A stretch of 64,000 nt of DNA from Frateuria terrea. GTDB lineage: Bacteria > Pseudomonadota > Gammaproteobacteria > Xanthomonadales > Rhodanobacteraceae. Under the pieces are notes generated by a model. That model ran no database searches. It saw only the letters and a program-made list of their open reading frames with translations, and was not told where the DNA came from. Below are positions 28,624 through 38,154 of the stretch, piece after piece (the stretch's first letter is position 1; every line of letters begins with the position of its first letter). Location: assembly GCF_900115705.1 (NCBI RefSeq), contig NZ_FOXL01000003.1, forward strand, positions 310,001 to 374,000. The letters run 5' to 3'. The position numbers and the translations under genes are program-made.

Positions 28624-29577
28624 ATGAGCGCTGGCGTCACCAACATCTTCGCCGGCCTGAGCCTGGTGCTCGACCGCATGTCCGAACGCCGCGACCACGA
28701 GGCATGGCTGGCCGAACAGGCCGGTTGCCGAGAGGCGCGCTACCTGGTGCTCGATGCCCCTGGCGACAGCTACCTGCTGCGCGACAGCGAAGGCCTGCGC
28801 TGGTTGAGCGAAGGCGAGCGGCGCGAATGGTTCGGCGAGGTTCCCATCAGCTTGCTGGGGGTCGCGGACGGATGTCCGCACTTCCTGCTCGCGCTGGACG
28901 AGACCCACCCGGTCGATGCGCTGGAAGAACGCCTGGCCGCGCGTCGCATCGGCCTGCGCGAGGCCGGCCTGCGCCTGCCCGCCGCGGAGGCGGGGTTGTT
29001 CGCCTATGCCAAGGGGCTGGCGCACTGGCAGCGCGAAACACGTTTCTGCAGCAGCTGCGGCGCGCCGCTCAGGCGAGTCGCCGCAGGCCATCGCATGCAG
29101 TGCACCGGCGCGGCCTGCGGCCGGCTGCATTTCCCGCGCACCGATGCCGCGATCATCACGGTCGTCGAACACGACGGGGCCTGCCTGCTCGGGCGACAGG
29201 CCAGCTGGCCCAGGGGCCGTTGGTCCGCTTTGGCAGGCTTCGTCGAGCCGGGCGAGTCGCTGGAGGATGCCGTACGGCGTGAGGTGGCCGAGGAGGCCGG
29301 CGTGCGTGTGGGCGAGGTGCACTACCACTCCTCGCAACCCTGGCCGCTGCCGGCTTCGCTGATGGTCGGCTTCATCGCCGGCGCGCTGGACCCTGCCATC
29401 GACCTGCGCGACGGCGAACTGGAAGACGCGCGCTGGTTCACTCCCGAGCAGATCGTGGCTGGCCTGGCGGACGGCAGCTTCGCCGCGCCGACGCGGCTGT
29501 CGGTGTCCTACCAGTTGCTGGCGCACTGGTTGCGCGCGCGTGCCGGCCTGGAACTCGACGCCCTCGTCTCGCCCTAG
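28624..29577 (+). CDS. nudC: NAD(+) diphosphatase / NADH pyrophosphatase
   Basis: 317 residues. NudC hydrolyses NAD(H) to NMN(H) and AMP and removes NAD caps from RNA. It has the zinc ribbon C142-x2-C145 ... C160-x4-C165, the Nudix box GFVEPGESLEDAVRREVAEE starting at 205, and the NudC signature SQPWPLPASLM at 237-247. The ATG at 28624, 7 bp after the erpA stop, is chosen because the open frame upstream overlaps erpA without similarity. Confidence 0.95.
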   Translation: MSAGVTNIFAGLSLVLDRMSERRDHEAWLAEQAGCREARYLVLDAPGDSYLLRDSEGLRWLSEGERREWFGEVPISLLGVADGCPHFLLALDETHPVDALEERLAARRIGLREAGLRLPAAEAGLFAYAKGLAHWQRETRFCSSCGAPLRRVAAGHRMQCTGAACGRLHFPRTDAAIITVVEHDGACLLGRQASWPRGRWSALAGFVEPGESLEDAVRREVAEEAGVRVGEVHYHSSQPWPLPASLMVGFIAGALDPAIDLRDGELEDARWFTPEQIVAGLADGSFAAPTRLSVSYQLLAHWLRARAGLELDALVSP

Positions 29578-29654
29578 AAGCATCACTGGCGCCGCCACAG
29601 GGCGCACGAAGTGCTTGCCCTACAATGGCCGGGCACTTCCAGGAGCTTTCCCCG

Positions 29655-30524
29655 ATGGCCTCAAGCCTGCTCGCTGCCCTCATCGCCCTCGGCCTGCTGC
29701 ATCTGCTGCCGCAGCTTGCACAGTGGCGCGGCGACGGCGTGTTCCGTGCCTGGGTGCGGCAGCTGGATGACACCGACGGCCGCGGCCGCGTGCTGCTGAC
29801 ACTCATCGTGCCGACGGTGCTCTGCCTGCTGCTGGCCGACCTGTTCGGTCGCCTGCCGCTGGGCGGCTTCCTGCAGCTGGCTTTCGCCGTGCTCGTGCTG
29901 CTCTATGGACTGGGGCCGCACGCGTTCGAGGCGGACCTGGAAGCGATCCTGCACGCACCCGATCCGGTCGCCCGGCAGAAGGCCGCGCAGCGCCTGGCCG
30001 AACCGGGCGGGCAAGTCGTCTGGAGTGCGCATGCGTTGGGCGAAGCGGTGGCCATGGCCGCGCTGCGGCGGCGATTCGGCGTGCTGTTGTGGTTCTTCCT
30101 GCTTGGCCCCGCCGGGGCCCTGCTCTATCGGCTGGCGCAGACCCTGGGCCGCGACCAGACGCTGGCGCTCGATGCCGCCAGCCGTATCCACGCACGCTAC
30201 GTCGCCAATGCGCTGGATTGGCTCCCGGCGCAGTTGCTGGTCTTCACCCTGGCCCTGGTCGGCCATTGGGATGCGGTGATGGCCGCCTGGCGGCGCTGGC
30301 GCCAGCACGCCGCCCCGACCAGTTGGTACACCGACGATCCCGACTTCCTCGCGGCCGCCGCCTGCGCCGACATTTCGGTCGAGATCGAGGCGGGCGACGG
30401 CTATGCCGAGGAGCGCACCGACCCGCTGCTCGAGCTGGCGCGCATGCGCAGTGCCTTCCTGCGCGCGCTGCTGGCGTGGTTGAGCGTCGTTGCGCTCATC
30501 GTGCTGGGAGGCTGGCTCACCTGA
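29655..30524 (+). CDS. ampE: AmpE-like inner-membrane regulatory protein
   Basis: 289 residues with four to five membrane segments (SSLLAALIALGLLHLLPQLA, VLLTLIVPTVLCLLLADL, FLQLAFAVLVLLYGLG, LLWFFLLGPAGALLYRL). It belongs to the AmpE/CobD-like family. In enterobacteria and Pseudomonas ampE follows ampD and is linked to beta-lactamase induction; no ampD is adjacent here, so that role is inference. The ATG at 29655 follows AGGAG with 9-nt spacing. Confidence 0.83.
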   Translation: MASSLLAALIALGLLHLLPQLAQWRGDGVFRAWVRQLDDTDGRGRVLLTLIVPTVLCLLLADLFGRLPLGGFLQLAFAVLVLLYGLGPHAFEADLEAILHAPDPVARQKAAQRLAEPGGQVVWSAHALGEAVAMAALRRRFGVLLWFFLLGPAGALLYRLAQTLGRDQTLALDAASRIHARYVANALDWLPAQLLVFTLALVGHWDAVMAAWRRWRQHAAPTSWYTDDPDFLAAAACADISVEIEAGDGYAEERTDPLLELARMRSAFLRALLAWLSVVALIVLGGWLT

Positions 30525-30556
30525 TCTGCTAGAGGGCGGCAAGGAGGTCGTTTGGG

Positions 30557-32431
30557 TCAGGCCAGGGTGCCGCGCAATTCACGCACGCGTGTTTCCAGCG
30601 CATCCAGCTGCAGCCGCCCCGGCGACACCGGTGCGTCGATCACCAGTTCCACCCGCGCACGGAACCGCCGCGGCAACCGCGCGCGCCCCAGCCGCGTATC
30701 ACGCCGGCTCCACACGCTGCCCCACAGGCCGCGCAGCGCCATCGGCAGCACCGGGACCTGGCGGCGTTCGAGGACACGCAGCAAGCCCGGCCGGAAGGGA
30801 GCAATGTCACCGTCGCGCGTCAGTGCGCCTTCCGGAAAGATGCATACCAGCTCGCCGGCAGCAAGCGCCTCGTCGATCGCCTCGTAGGCCGCTGCCAGCA
30901 CCGCAGGGTCCTCCTTCTGCCCGGCGATCGGAATGGCCCTGGCCGTGCGGAAGACGAAACGCAGCAGCGGCATGTCGAAGATGCGGTAGTACATGACGAA
31001 GCGCGCCGGACGTCGCAGGTTGGCCATCAGCAGCAACGGGTCCATGAGGCTGACGTGGTTGCACACCAGCAGCGCCGGTCCCTCTTCCGGCACGTGGCGC
31101 ATGCCCTCCACGCGCACGCGGTAGAGCGTGTTCACCAGCACCCAGGTGATGAAGCGCATCGGGAACTCGGGCACCAGTGTGAAGATATACGCCGCCACCG
31201 CCACGTTGAGCAGCGACGCGGCCAGGAAAGTCTCCACGGCATCGAAGCCCAGTGCGCCCAGTCCCAGCCCGAAGCCCGCCGCCAGCACGATCAGCAGTGC
31301 GTTGACGATATTGTTGCCGGCAATCACGCGCGAGAGCTGCTCGCGCGGCGTGCGTGCCTGCACGAAAGCGAACAACGGCACCACGTAGAAGCCGGCGAAC
31401 ACGCCGATCAGGGTCAGGTCCAGCGCCACCCGCCAGCTGCCAGCGCCATGCAGGAAAGCGCGCCAGTCCAGGCCATGCGCCTGCGCCACTCCGTGCCGCG
31501 CGAGGTACAGGTCCACACCGAACACGGTCAGCCCGAACGCGCCCAGCGGCACCAGGCCGATCTCCACGCGCCTGCCGGACATGCGCTCGCACAACAACGC
31601 GCCCACGCCGGTGCCGATCGAGAACAGGGTGAGCACCAGCGTGTTGACCGAGCCGTCGCCGCCCAGTGTCTCGCGCGTGTAGTTGGGCAACTGCGCGATC
31701 AACACCGTGCCGAAGAACCAGAACCAGGAAATGCCGAGCACCGCGTTGAACACCGCGCGGTCGCGCCGCACGATGCCAAGCACGCGCGCGGTTTCGCTGA
31801 AAGGGTTCCAGTTGAACTTCAGTCCGGGCGCTGTCGCCGGTGCCGGCGGAATGCGCCGGCTGGCCAGGTAGCCGGCTACTGCGACGGCGATGGTTGCCGA
31901 CGAAGCCAGCCAAGGTCCGATGCCGGCCACCAGCATCAGCGAGTTGCCGGCGATCATGCCGACCAGCATGGCCAGCTGCGTGCCCATCTCCACCAGTCCG
32001 TTGCCGCCGACCAGTTCGCCGGGCTCGAGTGCTTGCGGCAGGATGGCGTACTTGATCGGTCCGAAGGTGGTCGAGTGCACCCCCATCAGGAACAGCACCA
32101 CCAGCAACAGCGTGGTGTCGTGCGTGTGGAAGCCGATCGCAGCCAGCGCCATGGCAGCGATCTCGAACAGCTTTACCGCGCGGATGATGCGCGTCTTCTC
32201 GTATTTCTCCGCCAACTGCCCGGCGGTCGCCGAAAACAGGAAGAACGGCAGGATGAACAGCGCCGGCGCCAGGTTGGTGTAGAGCGACACGCTGCGATCG
32301 TCCAGCCCCATCTGGAACGCCACCAGCATTACCAGCGCGTTGCGGAAGGCGTTGTCGTTGAACGCGGCCAGCGCCTGGGTCCAGAAAAACGGCGCGAAGC
32401 GGCGTTGGCCGAGCAGGTCGAATTGGCTCAT
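30557..32431 (-). CDS. Fused lysophospholipid transporter (LplT-like MFS) and PlsC-type acyltransferase
   Basis: 624 residues. Residues ~1-410 form an MFS transporter with about 12 helices (QALAAFNDNAFRNALVMLVA at the start is the LplT signature). Residues ~425-624 form a 1-acylglycerolphosphate acyltransferase domain with HX4D in VCNHVSLMDPLLL and the FPEGALTRDG motif. In E. coli lysophospholipid import (LplT) and re-acylation (Aas) are separate neighbours; here both steps are one protein. The tail end faces ampE. Confidence 0.9.
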   Translation of the reverse strand: MSQFDLLGQRRFAPFFWTQALAAFNDNAFRNALVMLVAFQMGLDDRSVSLYTNLAPALFILPFFLFSATAGQLAEKYEKTRIIRAVKLFEIAAMALAAIGFHTHDTTLLLVVLFLMGVHSTTFGPIKYAILPQALEPGELVGGNGLVEMGTQLAMLVGMIAGNSLMLVAGIGPWLASSATIAVAVAGYLASRRIPPAPATAPGLKFNWNPFSETARVLGIVRRDRAVFNAVLGISWFWFFGTVLIAQLPNYTRETLGGDGSVNTLVLTLFSIGTGVGALLCERMSGRRVEIGLVPLGAFGLTVFGVDLYLARHGVAQAHGLDWRAFLHGAGSWRVALDLTLIGVFAGFYVVPLFAFVQARTPREQLSRVIAGNNIVNALLIVLAAGFGLGLGALGFDAVETFLAASLLNVAVAAYIFTLVPEFPMRFITWVLVNTLYRVRVEGMRHVPEEGPALLVCNHVSLMDPLLLMANLRRPARFVMYYRIFDMPLLRFVFRTARAIPIAGQKEDPAVLAAAYEAIDEALAAGELVCIFPEGALTRDGDIAPFRPGLLRVLERRQVPVLPMALRGLWGSVWSRRDTRLGRARLPRRFRARVELVIDAPVSPGRLQLDALETRVRELRGTLA

Positions 32432-32635
32432 GCGGGTCCTGAGCGGGGGGCTGGGGCAAGCCTAGCGTGAAAGCCGCCGGCCGATCCTTCCGTTGCGGGC
32501 GCGGCCGGTTAGGCATACCTTGCGCCGGGGAAGGTACCGCCGGGGGGCGGAGCGCTGTCGTGCATGCCAGTGCAGCCTTCCGTGGCGCTCAAGGCGCCCG
32601 CCAACCTGGCGCCTGCGTTTCGAGAGGGGAACACG

Positions 32636-33055
32636 ATGGACATGAGCCGGAGATATCTGGTCTGGGCCCTGTGCTATGCCGCCGCCGGCATGGCGCTGGG
32701 CATCTACATGGCTGCCTCGCACAACCATGGGGAGCTGGTGACGCACGCCCACGTGTTGCTGGTCGGCTTCGTGCTGTCGCTCGTCTACGGGATCATCCAC
32801 CGGTTGTGGCTGGAGGCGCCGCGCCGCGCGATCGCCCTGACCCAGTTCGTGCTGCACCAGGCTGCAGCCATCGCGATGCTGACCGGGCTGTTCCTGCTCT
32901 ACGGCGGCAAGGCGAGCGAGGCGACGCTTGCGCCGCTGCTGGGCATCGGTTCGAGCGGCGTGCTGCTGGGCATGCTGCTGATGCTGTACATGGTGCTGCG
33001 TCCGGGCACCGCGCCGGCCATCCAGACCTCTCCTACGGACAAGGCCGCCTTCTGA
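32636..33055 (+). CDS. Four-helix inner-membrane protein of unknown function
   Basis: 139 residues with four membrane segments (about 7-26, 38-58, 72-92, 103-122). A histidine-rich first loop (SHNHGELVTHAHVLLVG) and a further His in GIIHRLW and VLHQ recall the His-bearing helices of haem-copper oxidase-related small proteins, but I cannot assign a family with confidence. The ATG at 32636 follows AGAGGGGAACACG. The 204 bp upstream, between it and the divergent transporter gene, have no other gene. Confidence 0.6.
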   Translation: MDMSRRYLVWALCYAAAGMALGIYMAASHNHGELVTHAHVLLVGFVLSLVYGIIHRLWLEAPRRAIALTQFVLHQAAAIAMLTGLFLLYGGKASEATLAPLLGIGSSGVLLGMLLMLYMVLRPGTAPAIQTSPTDKAAF

Positions 33056-33104
33056 GCGCATCTCGCCTCGTCACCCCCGGGGCGGCCGTCGCCCCGGCTC
33101 ATGG

Positions 33105-34523
33105 CTACTTGAGATGCCAGGACCCCCCGTCGCCGATCCACAGGCACTGCCTGGCGGCGGCGGGGCACCGCTCGGCCACATGGATGCCGTCCACCGGAAG
33201 TTTCAGGCGCCAGGCCAGGCCGAACGCTCCGACGGCATAGAAGCGATGGTTGTCGTGGACGGCCACCCACAAGGGGTAGCCCACCTGCCGGTGTTCGAGC
33301 TCCTGCAGCATGCCCTCTGCCCAGCGGGCCCGCCCGATGAGGCCGGGGTGATCCAGCTGGCGCGTTATCCCAACGGCTGTCCAGGAGGAGAAGGCAATCA
33401 ACCCAAGGATGACCCATAGCCTCGGCTGGTTGACCGCGCAATACGCCAACGAAATCGTCGGCAATATCGCCGCGATAGCGGCGTAATACGCGTAGCTGTT
33501 CCACGACAGCAGGAAGTACGGGCCGTAGGCGGCTCCGGCGAAGAGAACCATGGAAAGCCATTGACGTGGCGTCAGGAGCGAACGGCCCGGCCAGAAGGCC
33601 ATCACGAACGCACCCAGCATGGGCAGGGCCGTAAGAGCTATCCAGGCCAGAGCGTGTAGCCGCTCCCCTGGCGCGGCCATGCGCAACGCCTCGCGCGGGA
33701 CGCCCGACATCCATGCTGCGAACGCAAGAGCGTTGCGGATGAGGTTACTCCCGAACACCAGCTGATAGGCAGCGTCCGTGCGGGTGGTGAAGTGCGCATG
33801 CAGCACCAGCCAGGTCGCGGTGAGGGCGCCACAGACAAGGATGGTGGCCACCTCGCCCGTTCGTGCGCGTAGTTGTCCGGTGAACAGCCGGAGGATGATC
33901 ATCAGGACGACCGTCAACACGGCCGATTCCTTGCTCAGCAGCGCCAGCGACAGCGTCATCGGGATGCTCGCCAGCAACAGGACGCGACGCAGGCCCTGGG
34001 CTTCGGCGGCGCCGATCCAGGCGGCCAGGCAGAGCGCGGTGAACAAGGTGAGGAAGGAGTTGTTCGCCGCGGCGGCCCAATGAACCGGAAGCATGTGCAT
34101 GGCCAGGCCGGCATACATGAGCCCGGCAAGCCCGGCGGTCGCTCCAGGCATCGGCCACTTGCACGCGCGGCCAATGGTGAGCGCCAGTAGGGCCACCCCC
34201 ATGCTTGCCAGCAGATGAAGGCACAAGCTCACGATGTGGGTGGCGAACGCGTTGTCGTGCAGGAACGCGTCGATCAAGCGCCAATAGCCCTCCTGGGAGA
34301 GCGGCCGCCAGAACTGCGAGAGCGTCGTCGGCACGAAGTCGGACCACCAGGGGGCCGACGAAAGGTTGGTCGTATGGGCTGCGTAGATGTAGAGGTAATC
34401 GTCGCCCCAGAAAGGCGTGCGCAGGGCCGGCAGCCACATGAGCAGCACGGAAGCGCCCAGAAACGCGATCCCGATCCAGACCCTGGACCGGACCGGTCCA
34501 GTCAACAATGGGTTGATAGCCAT
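33105..34523 (-). CDS. Polytopic membrane protein, GT-C glycosyltransferase-like
   Basis: 472 residues and about ten to twelve membrane helices. The first periplasmic loop has FWGDDYLYIYAAH, an acidic D-D motif in the position where GT39/PMT-type transferases keep catalytic acids. It is followed by FWRPLSQEGYWRLIDAFLHD, a pattern often seen in such proteins. No specific substrate can be named. The C terminus has a small soluble tail with Cys residues (RCPAAARQCLWIGDG). The ATG at 34523 is chosen over an upstream one that adds an Arg/Ser-rich non-membrane extension. Confidence 0.6.
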   Translation of the reverse strand: MAINPLLTGPVRSRVWIGIAFLGASVLLMWLPALRTPFWGDDYLYIYAAHTTNLSSAPWWSDFVPTTLSQFWRPLSQEGYWRLIDAFLHDNAFATHIVSLCLHLLASMGVALLALTIGRACKWPMPGATAGLAGLMYAGLAMHMLPVHWAAAANNSFLTLFTALCLAAWIGAAEAQGLRRVLLLASIPMTLSLALLSKESAVLTVVLMIILRLFTGQLRARTGEVATILVCGALTATWLVLHAHFTTRTDAAYQLVFGSNLIRNALAFAAWMSGVPREALRMAAPGERLHALAWIALTALPMLGAFVMAFWPGRSLLTPRQWLSMVLFAGAAYGPYFLLSWNSYAYYAAIAAILPTISLAYCAVNQPRLWVILGLIAFSSWTAVGITRQLDHPGLIGRARWAEGMLQELEHRQVGYPLWVAVHDNHRFYAVGAFGLAWRLKLPVDGIHVAERCPAAARQCLWIGDGGSWHLK

Positions 34524-34667
34524 GTGGCCCGTCGCGTCCGCTGCGTTCGAGGACCTGGAGCCATGAGGACGGTCAGCACGACGACACCAGGACCCAGGCA
34601 CGCGGCGCGCGGCGCCACAGGCGAAGCCGGCCGCCAGCGTTGGTCGGACACAGCCGCAGCGACGGCA

Positions 34668-35954
34668 TCAGGTCCCGCGCCGCAACGCCCGGTGCGCGAT
34701 GTCGCGCCTGCAGAACGCGCCGTTGAAATGGATCTTCGAGACAGCCTCGTAGGCGTGTTCGCGCGCGGCGGCGAGGTCGCTGCCCAGCGCACAGACGGTC
34801 AGTACGCGCCCGCCCGCGGTGGTCACGCGGCCCTGCTCATCGAGCCGCGTGCCGGCATGGAACACTTTTACGGTCGGGTCGAATGCGCCGTCCAGGCCGC
34901 CGATCGGGTCGCCACTGCGCACCCGGCCGGGGTAGCCTTCGGCTGCCACCACCACGCCGATGGACGGGCGGCTGTCCCACTGTGCGCGGGTGTGGCGCAG
35001 TTCGCCGTCGAGCGCCGCCTCGATCAGTTCGACCAGGTCGGACTTCAGGCGCAGCATGATGGGCTGGGTTTCCGGGTCGCCGAAGCGCACGTTGAACTCG
35101 ATCACCTTGGGTGCGCCCGACTTGTCGATCATCAGGCCGGCGTAGAGGAACCCTATGAACGGCGCGCCCTCGGCCGCCATGCCGCGCAGGGTCGGCTCGA
35201 TCACTTCCTTCAGGATGCGCTGCTCGACCGCGCCGGTGACCACCGGCGCCGGCGAGTAGGCGCCCATGCCGCCGGTGTTGGGGCCGAGGTCACCCTCGTC
35301 GCGCCGCTTGTGGTCCTGGCTGGAGGCCATCGGCAGCGCGTGGCTGCCGTCGCTCATCACGATGTAGCTGGCCTCCTCGCCATCGAGGAATTCCTCGATC
35401 ACCACGCGTGCCGAGGCATTGCCGAAGGCGTGCCCGCCCAACATGTCGTGCAGCGCCTGCTCGGCATCGGCCAGGGTCAGCGCCACCACCACGCCCTTGC
35501 CTGCGGCCAGGCCGTCGGCCTTGATCACAATCGGCGCCCCATGCTGGCGCACGTAGGCAAGCGCACCACCAAGCTCGTTGAAGACGGCATAGCGCGCGGT
35601 GGGGATGTTGTGGCGGAGCAGAAAGTCCTTGGCGAACGCCTTGGAACCCTCCAGCTGCGCCGCAACCGCGCGCGGCCCGAAAATGCGCAGTCCGGCGCCG
35701 CGGAAACGGTCGACCACGCCGGCAACCAGCGGTACCTCCGGGCCGACCACGGTCAGCTCGACCTTTTCAGCCTTGGCCAGCTTGAGCAAGCCGTCCAGGT
35801 CGTTCATCGCCACTTCGGCGTTGCGCACGCCACGCTCACGCGCGGTGCCGGCATTGCCCGGGGCGACGATCACTTCGCTGACCCGCGGCGACTGCTTGAG
35901 CTTCCACGCCAATGCGTGCTCGCGCCCGCCGCTGCCGATGACCAGGACCTTCAT
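34668..35954 (-). CDS. purD: Phosphoribosylamine--glycine ligase
   Basis: 428 residues, the normal length. PurD joins glycine to phosphoribosylamine in the second step of purine synthesis. The N-terminal MKVLVIGSGGREHALAWKL, the ATP-grasp core with IVIKADGLAAGKGVVVA, NTGGMGAYSP and VIEFNVRFGDPETQ are all clear. The C terminus ends in HFNGAFCRRDIAHRALRR. The 144 bp between it and the next gene hold nothing recognisable. Confidence 0.97.
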   Translation of the reverse strand: MKVLVIGSGGREHALAWKLKQSPRVSEVIVAPGNAGTARERGVRNAEVAMNDLDGLLKLAKAEKVELTVVGPEVPLVAGVVDRFRGAGLRIFGPRAVAAQLEGSKAFAKDFLLRHNIPTARYAVFNELGGALAYVRQHGAPIVIKADGLAAGKGVVVALTLADAEQALHDMLGGHAFGNASARVVIEEFLDGEEASYIVMSDGSHALPMASSQDHKRRDEGDLGPNTGGMGAYSPAPVVTGAVEQRILKEVIEPTLRGMAAEGAPFIGFLYAGLMIDKSGAPKVIEFNVRFGDPETQPIMLRLKSDLVELIEAALDGELRHTRAQWDSRPSIGVVVAAEGYPGRVRSGDPIGGLDGAFDPTVKVFHAGTRLDEQGRVTTAGGRVLTVCALGSDLAAAREHAYEAVSKIHFNGAFCRRDIAHRALRRGT

Positions 35955-36064
35955 GCACTCTCCCAAGCGTGTGGTGCGCCCGCGGGCGCAGGCGCGCATT
36001 GTAGCGGTGCCGCCGCAACGCGTTGGAGCGGCAGGGCCGGCTTCAACCCGCCTTTGGGGCAAAG

Positions 36065-37447
36065 TTACGAGTGCGAGTGGTGGCGGGCGAGCACTTCGAG
36101 GAGCGCGGCGCGCGGCAGCTTGCCGGTCTCGTTGCGTGGCAGCGCGGCTACCCTGAGCAGGGGGCGCGGCAGGAATACCGGATCGATCGCCCGGCGCAAC
36201 GTGTCGAGTATGGCGTGCTCGTCCAGCTCCGGCGCCACCGCCAGTGCGGCGATGCGGTGCACGCCCAGCGCGTCGCCGTCGTCAAGCTGGAATACCACGC
36301 CATCGCGTACGCCCGGAATGGCCAGCAGGCGGCGCGTGAGATCGCCCAGCGAGGCACGCTTGCCGGCGATCTCCAGCATGTCGGCCTGGCGCCCGCGCAG
36401 ACGGAAGCGGCGACCGTCGGCGGACAGGCTCACGATGTCGGCCAGCAGCCGCGGCGCATCCAGTTGCGGAGCCTCGACCTGGGTGCCGTCGGGCTGGGGG
36501 TGCAACTGGACGTCCGGGTAGAGCGACCAGTCGTCTTCCTGGGTGGTCCGGCGGCTGGCAAATACACAGGTTTCGGTCGAACCGAAGACTTCCTGCAGCG
36601 GCGCGCCGAAACGCTCCTCCGCCGCCTGCGCCAGCTCCGGCGGCATCGGCGCGGTGGCCGAGACCATCGCCGCCAGCGGCGGCAACACGATGCCCGATTC
36701 GACCAGCGCACGCAGGTGTACCGGAGTGGTCACAAGCACGCGCGGCGCCGGCAGGTCGGCCAGTGCGGCGGCGACGTCGGCGGGGAAGAAGGGCCGTCCC
36801 GCATGCACGCCGACGCCGCCCAGCAGCGGCAGCAGCACGCTCATCTCCATGCCGTACATGTGCTGCGGCGGCACCGTGGCAACGACGCTGAACCGCTCGC
36901 CGACCACCGCACGCAGCATCGCCAGGTTGCCGGCGTTGCTGGCGTGGAAACTGCGCCAGGTCTTCAGGTTGGCGCTGGGTGTCCCGGTCGAGCCGGAGGT
37001 ATAGCCGATCGCCACCACCTGGCCGGCCGGGATCTGCGGCCAGCCTTCCGCCTCGTCATCGCAGGGCAGTGCCGTCAACGCCGGCAGCCGGTGGTAACCG
37101 GTCGGCGCCGGATCCAGCGCCAGCTCTCCCAGTGCGTAGCAGCCCGGATGCGCGGCCATCACTTCGTCCACCGCCTGGGGTGCACGCGAGGAGGGCAGCA
37201 GATTGGTCTGCCCGCGCAGTGCGATGGCGCAAAAGGCAACCAGGAAGGCATAACGGTCTTCGCACAGGTTCACCGCGGCGCCGGCGCCGGGCAGCGTGGC
37301 GGCGGCCTGGCGCACGTGGGCCAGGAACTGCGCGGCACTGACGCTCTGCCCGTCGCGCCAGGCCAGCACGCGTGTGGGCGTGTCCGCGTGCAGCAGCGCC
37401 AGGCGTTGCGGGGCCTCGCGCTGGAAGGTGTCGTAAACGATGGCCAA
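36065..37447 (-). CDS. AMP-dependent acyl/aryl ligase of aryl-polyene type (XanA2/ApeH-like)
   Basis: 460 residues of the adenylate-forming superfamily. The nucleotide-binding motif is GYTSGSTGTP; VFGSTET, the RLRGRQADMLEIAGKR hinge block and LPRNETGKLPR (catalytic Lys) follow. Short ligases of this kind activate 4-hydroxybenzoate or acyl starters for ACP loading in aryl-polyene synthesis. The TTG at 37447 is preferred as start because it follows GGAG at a suitable distance and begins a normal N terminus (LAIVYDTFQ); longer starts add a Cys-rich tract. It stands alone between purD and tsaC, more than 23 kb from the pigment block. The aryl-polyene assignment is inference; a general acyl-CoA synthetase is the alternative. 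Confidence 0.75.
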   Translation of the reverse strand: MAIVYDTFQREAPQRLALLHADTPTRVLAWRDGQSVSAAQFLAHVRQAAATLPGAGAAVNLCEDRYAFLVAFCAIALRGQTNLLPSSRAPQAVDEVMAAHPGCYALGELALDPAPTGYHRLPALTALPCDDEAEGWPQIPAGQVVAIGYTSGSTGTPSANLKTWRSFHASNAGNLAMLRAVVGERFSVVATVPPQHMYGMEMSVLLPLLGGVGVHAGRPFFPADVAAALADLPAPRVLVTTPVHLRALVESGIVLPPLAAMVSATAPMPPELAQAAEERFGAPLQEVFGSTETCVFASRRTTQEDDWSLYPDVQLHPQPDGTQVEAPQLDAPRLLADIVSLSADGRRFRLRGRQADMLEIAGKRASLGDLTRRLLAIPGVRDGVVFQLDDGDALGVHRIAALAVAPELDEHAILDTLRRAIDPVFLPRPLLRVAALPRNETGKLPRAALLEVLARHHSHS

Positions 37448-37581
37448 GCCGCTATCTCCAAGTTCGCCATGCGCCAGACGCACACAGCATGGCCGCCGAC
37501 CGCTGCAAGCCGGCGTGAAGTGCGTGTGTGCTGCCGTCCCACCGCAGGCCATCCATCGGGCCGGTGGCGTCCCCTGGACGC

Positions 37582-38154
37582 TCAGGCGCGGATGATAGCG
37601 CCGGAGAGCGCATCGCGGATCACCGTCGGGCGCTCCTGCCCCCCAAGCGGCGCGTCGAGCACACCGTCGAGCGCCTCACCGAAGTAGTCCAGCACCATCG
37701 CCGCACTGCGCGCCGCGGGCGAGCCGTGCGGGTTGGCGCTGGTCGAGACCAGCGCGCCGCCGTAGGCGCGGCAGAGCGCAGCAGCTGGCGCGTGCGCCGT
37801 CACCCGTAGCGCGATGCCCGCGTGCGCACCGGCGACCCAGGCTGGTACCGCCGCAGTGCGGGGGAAGATCCAGGTGTTCGGCCCCGGCCAGCTGGCCTTG
37901 ACCTGCGCGAGCACTTCGGCCGGGACCTTGGCCAGATCGACGTAGTGCTCGACCTGGGCGAAATCAGCCGCAATCAGCAGCACGCCCTGCGTCGGTGGGC
38001 GCTGCTTGAGGGCGAACAGGCGCTCGAAGGCGGCCTGGTCGTGCGGATCGCAGCCGAGGCCGTAAACCGCCTCGGTAGGGTAGGCCAGCACGCCGCCACG
38101 GCGCAGCAGCGCTGCAGCGGCGTCGCAGTCGGCCAGGGCGTAGCGCGCGGTCAC
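37582..38154 (-). CDS. tsaC: L-threonylcarbamoyladenylate synthase
   Basis: 190 residues, Sua5/YrdC family. It makes threonylcarbamoyl-AMP for the t6A37 modification of ANN-decoding tRNAs. Family blocks: GGVLAYPTEAVYGLGCDP, LKQRP-x-QG-LLIA, WPGPNTWIFP, IALRVTAH, and GGALVSTSANPHGSPA. The GTG at 38154 overlaps the topA stop by 4 bp (GTGA), so the two are translationally linked. Much longer upstream frames are the shadow of topA. Confidence 0.94.
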   Translation of the reverse strand: MTARYALADCDAAAALLRRGGVLAYPTEAVYGLGCDPHDQAAFERLFALKQRPPTQGVLLIAADFAQVEHYVDLAKVPAEVLAQVKASWPGPNTWIFPRTAAVPAWVAGAHAGIALRVTAHAPAAALCRAYGGALVSTSANPHGSPAARSAAMVLDYFGEALDGVLDAPLGGQERPTVIRDALSGAIIRA

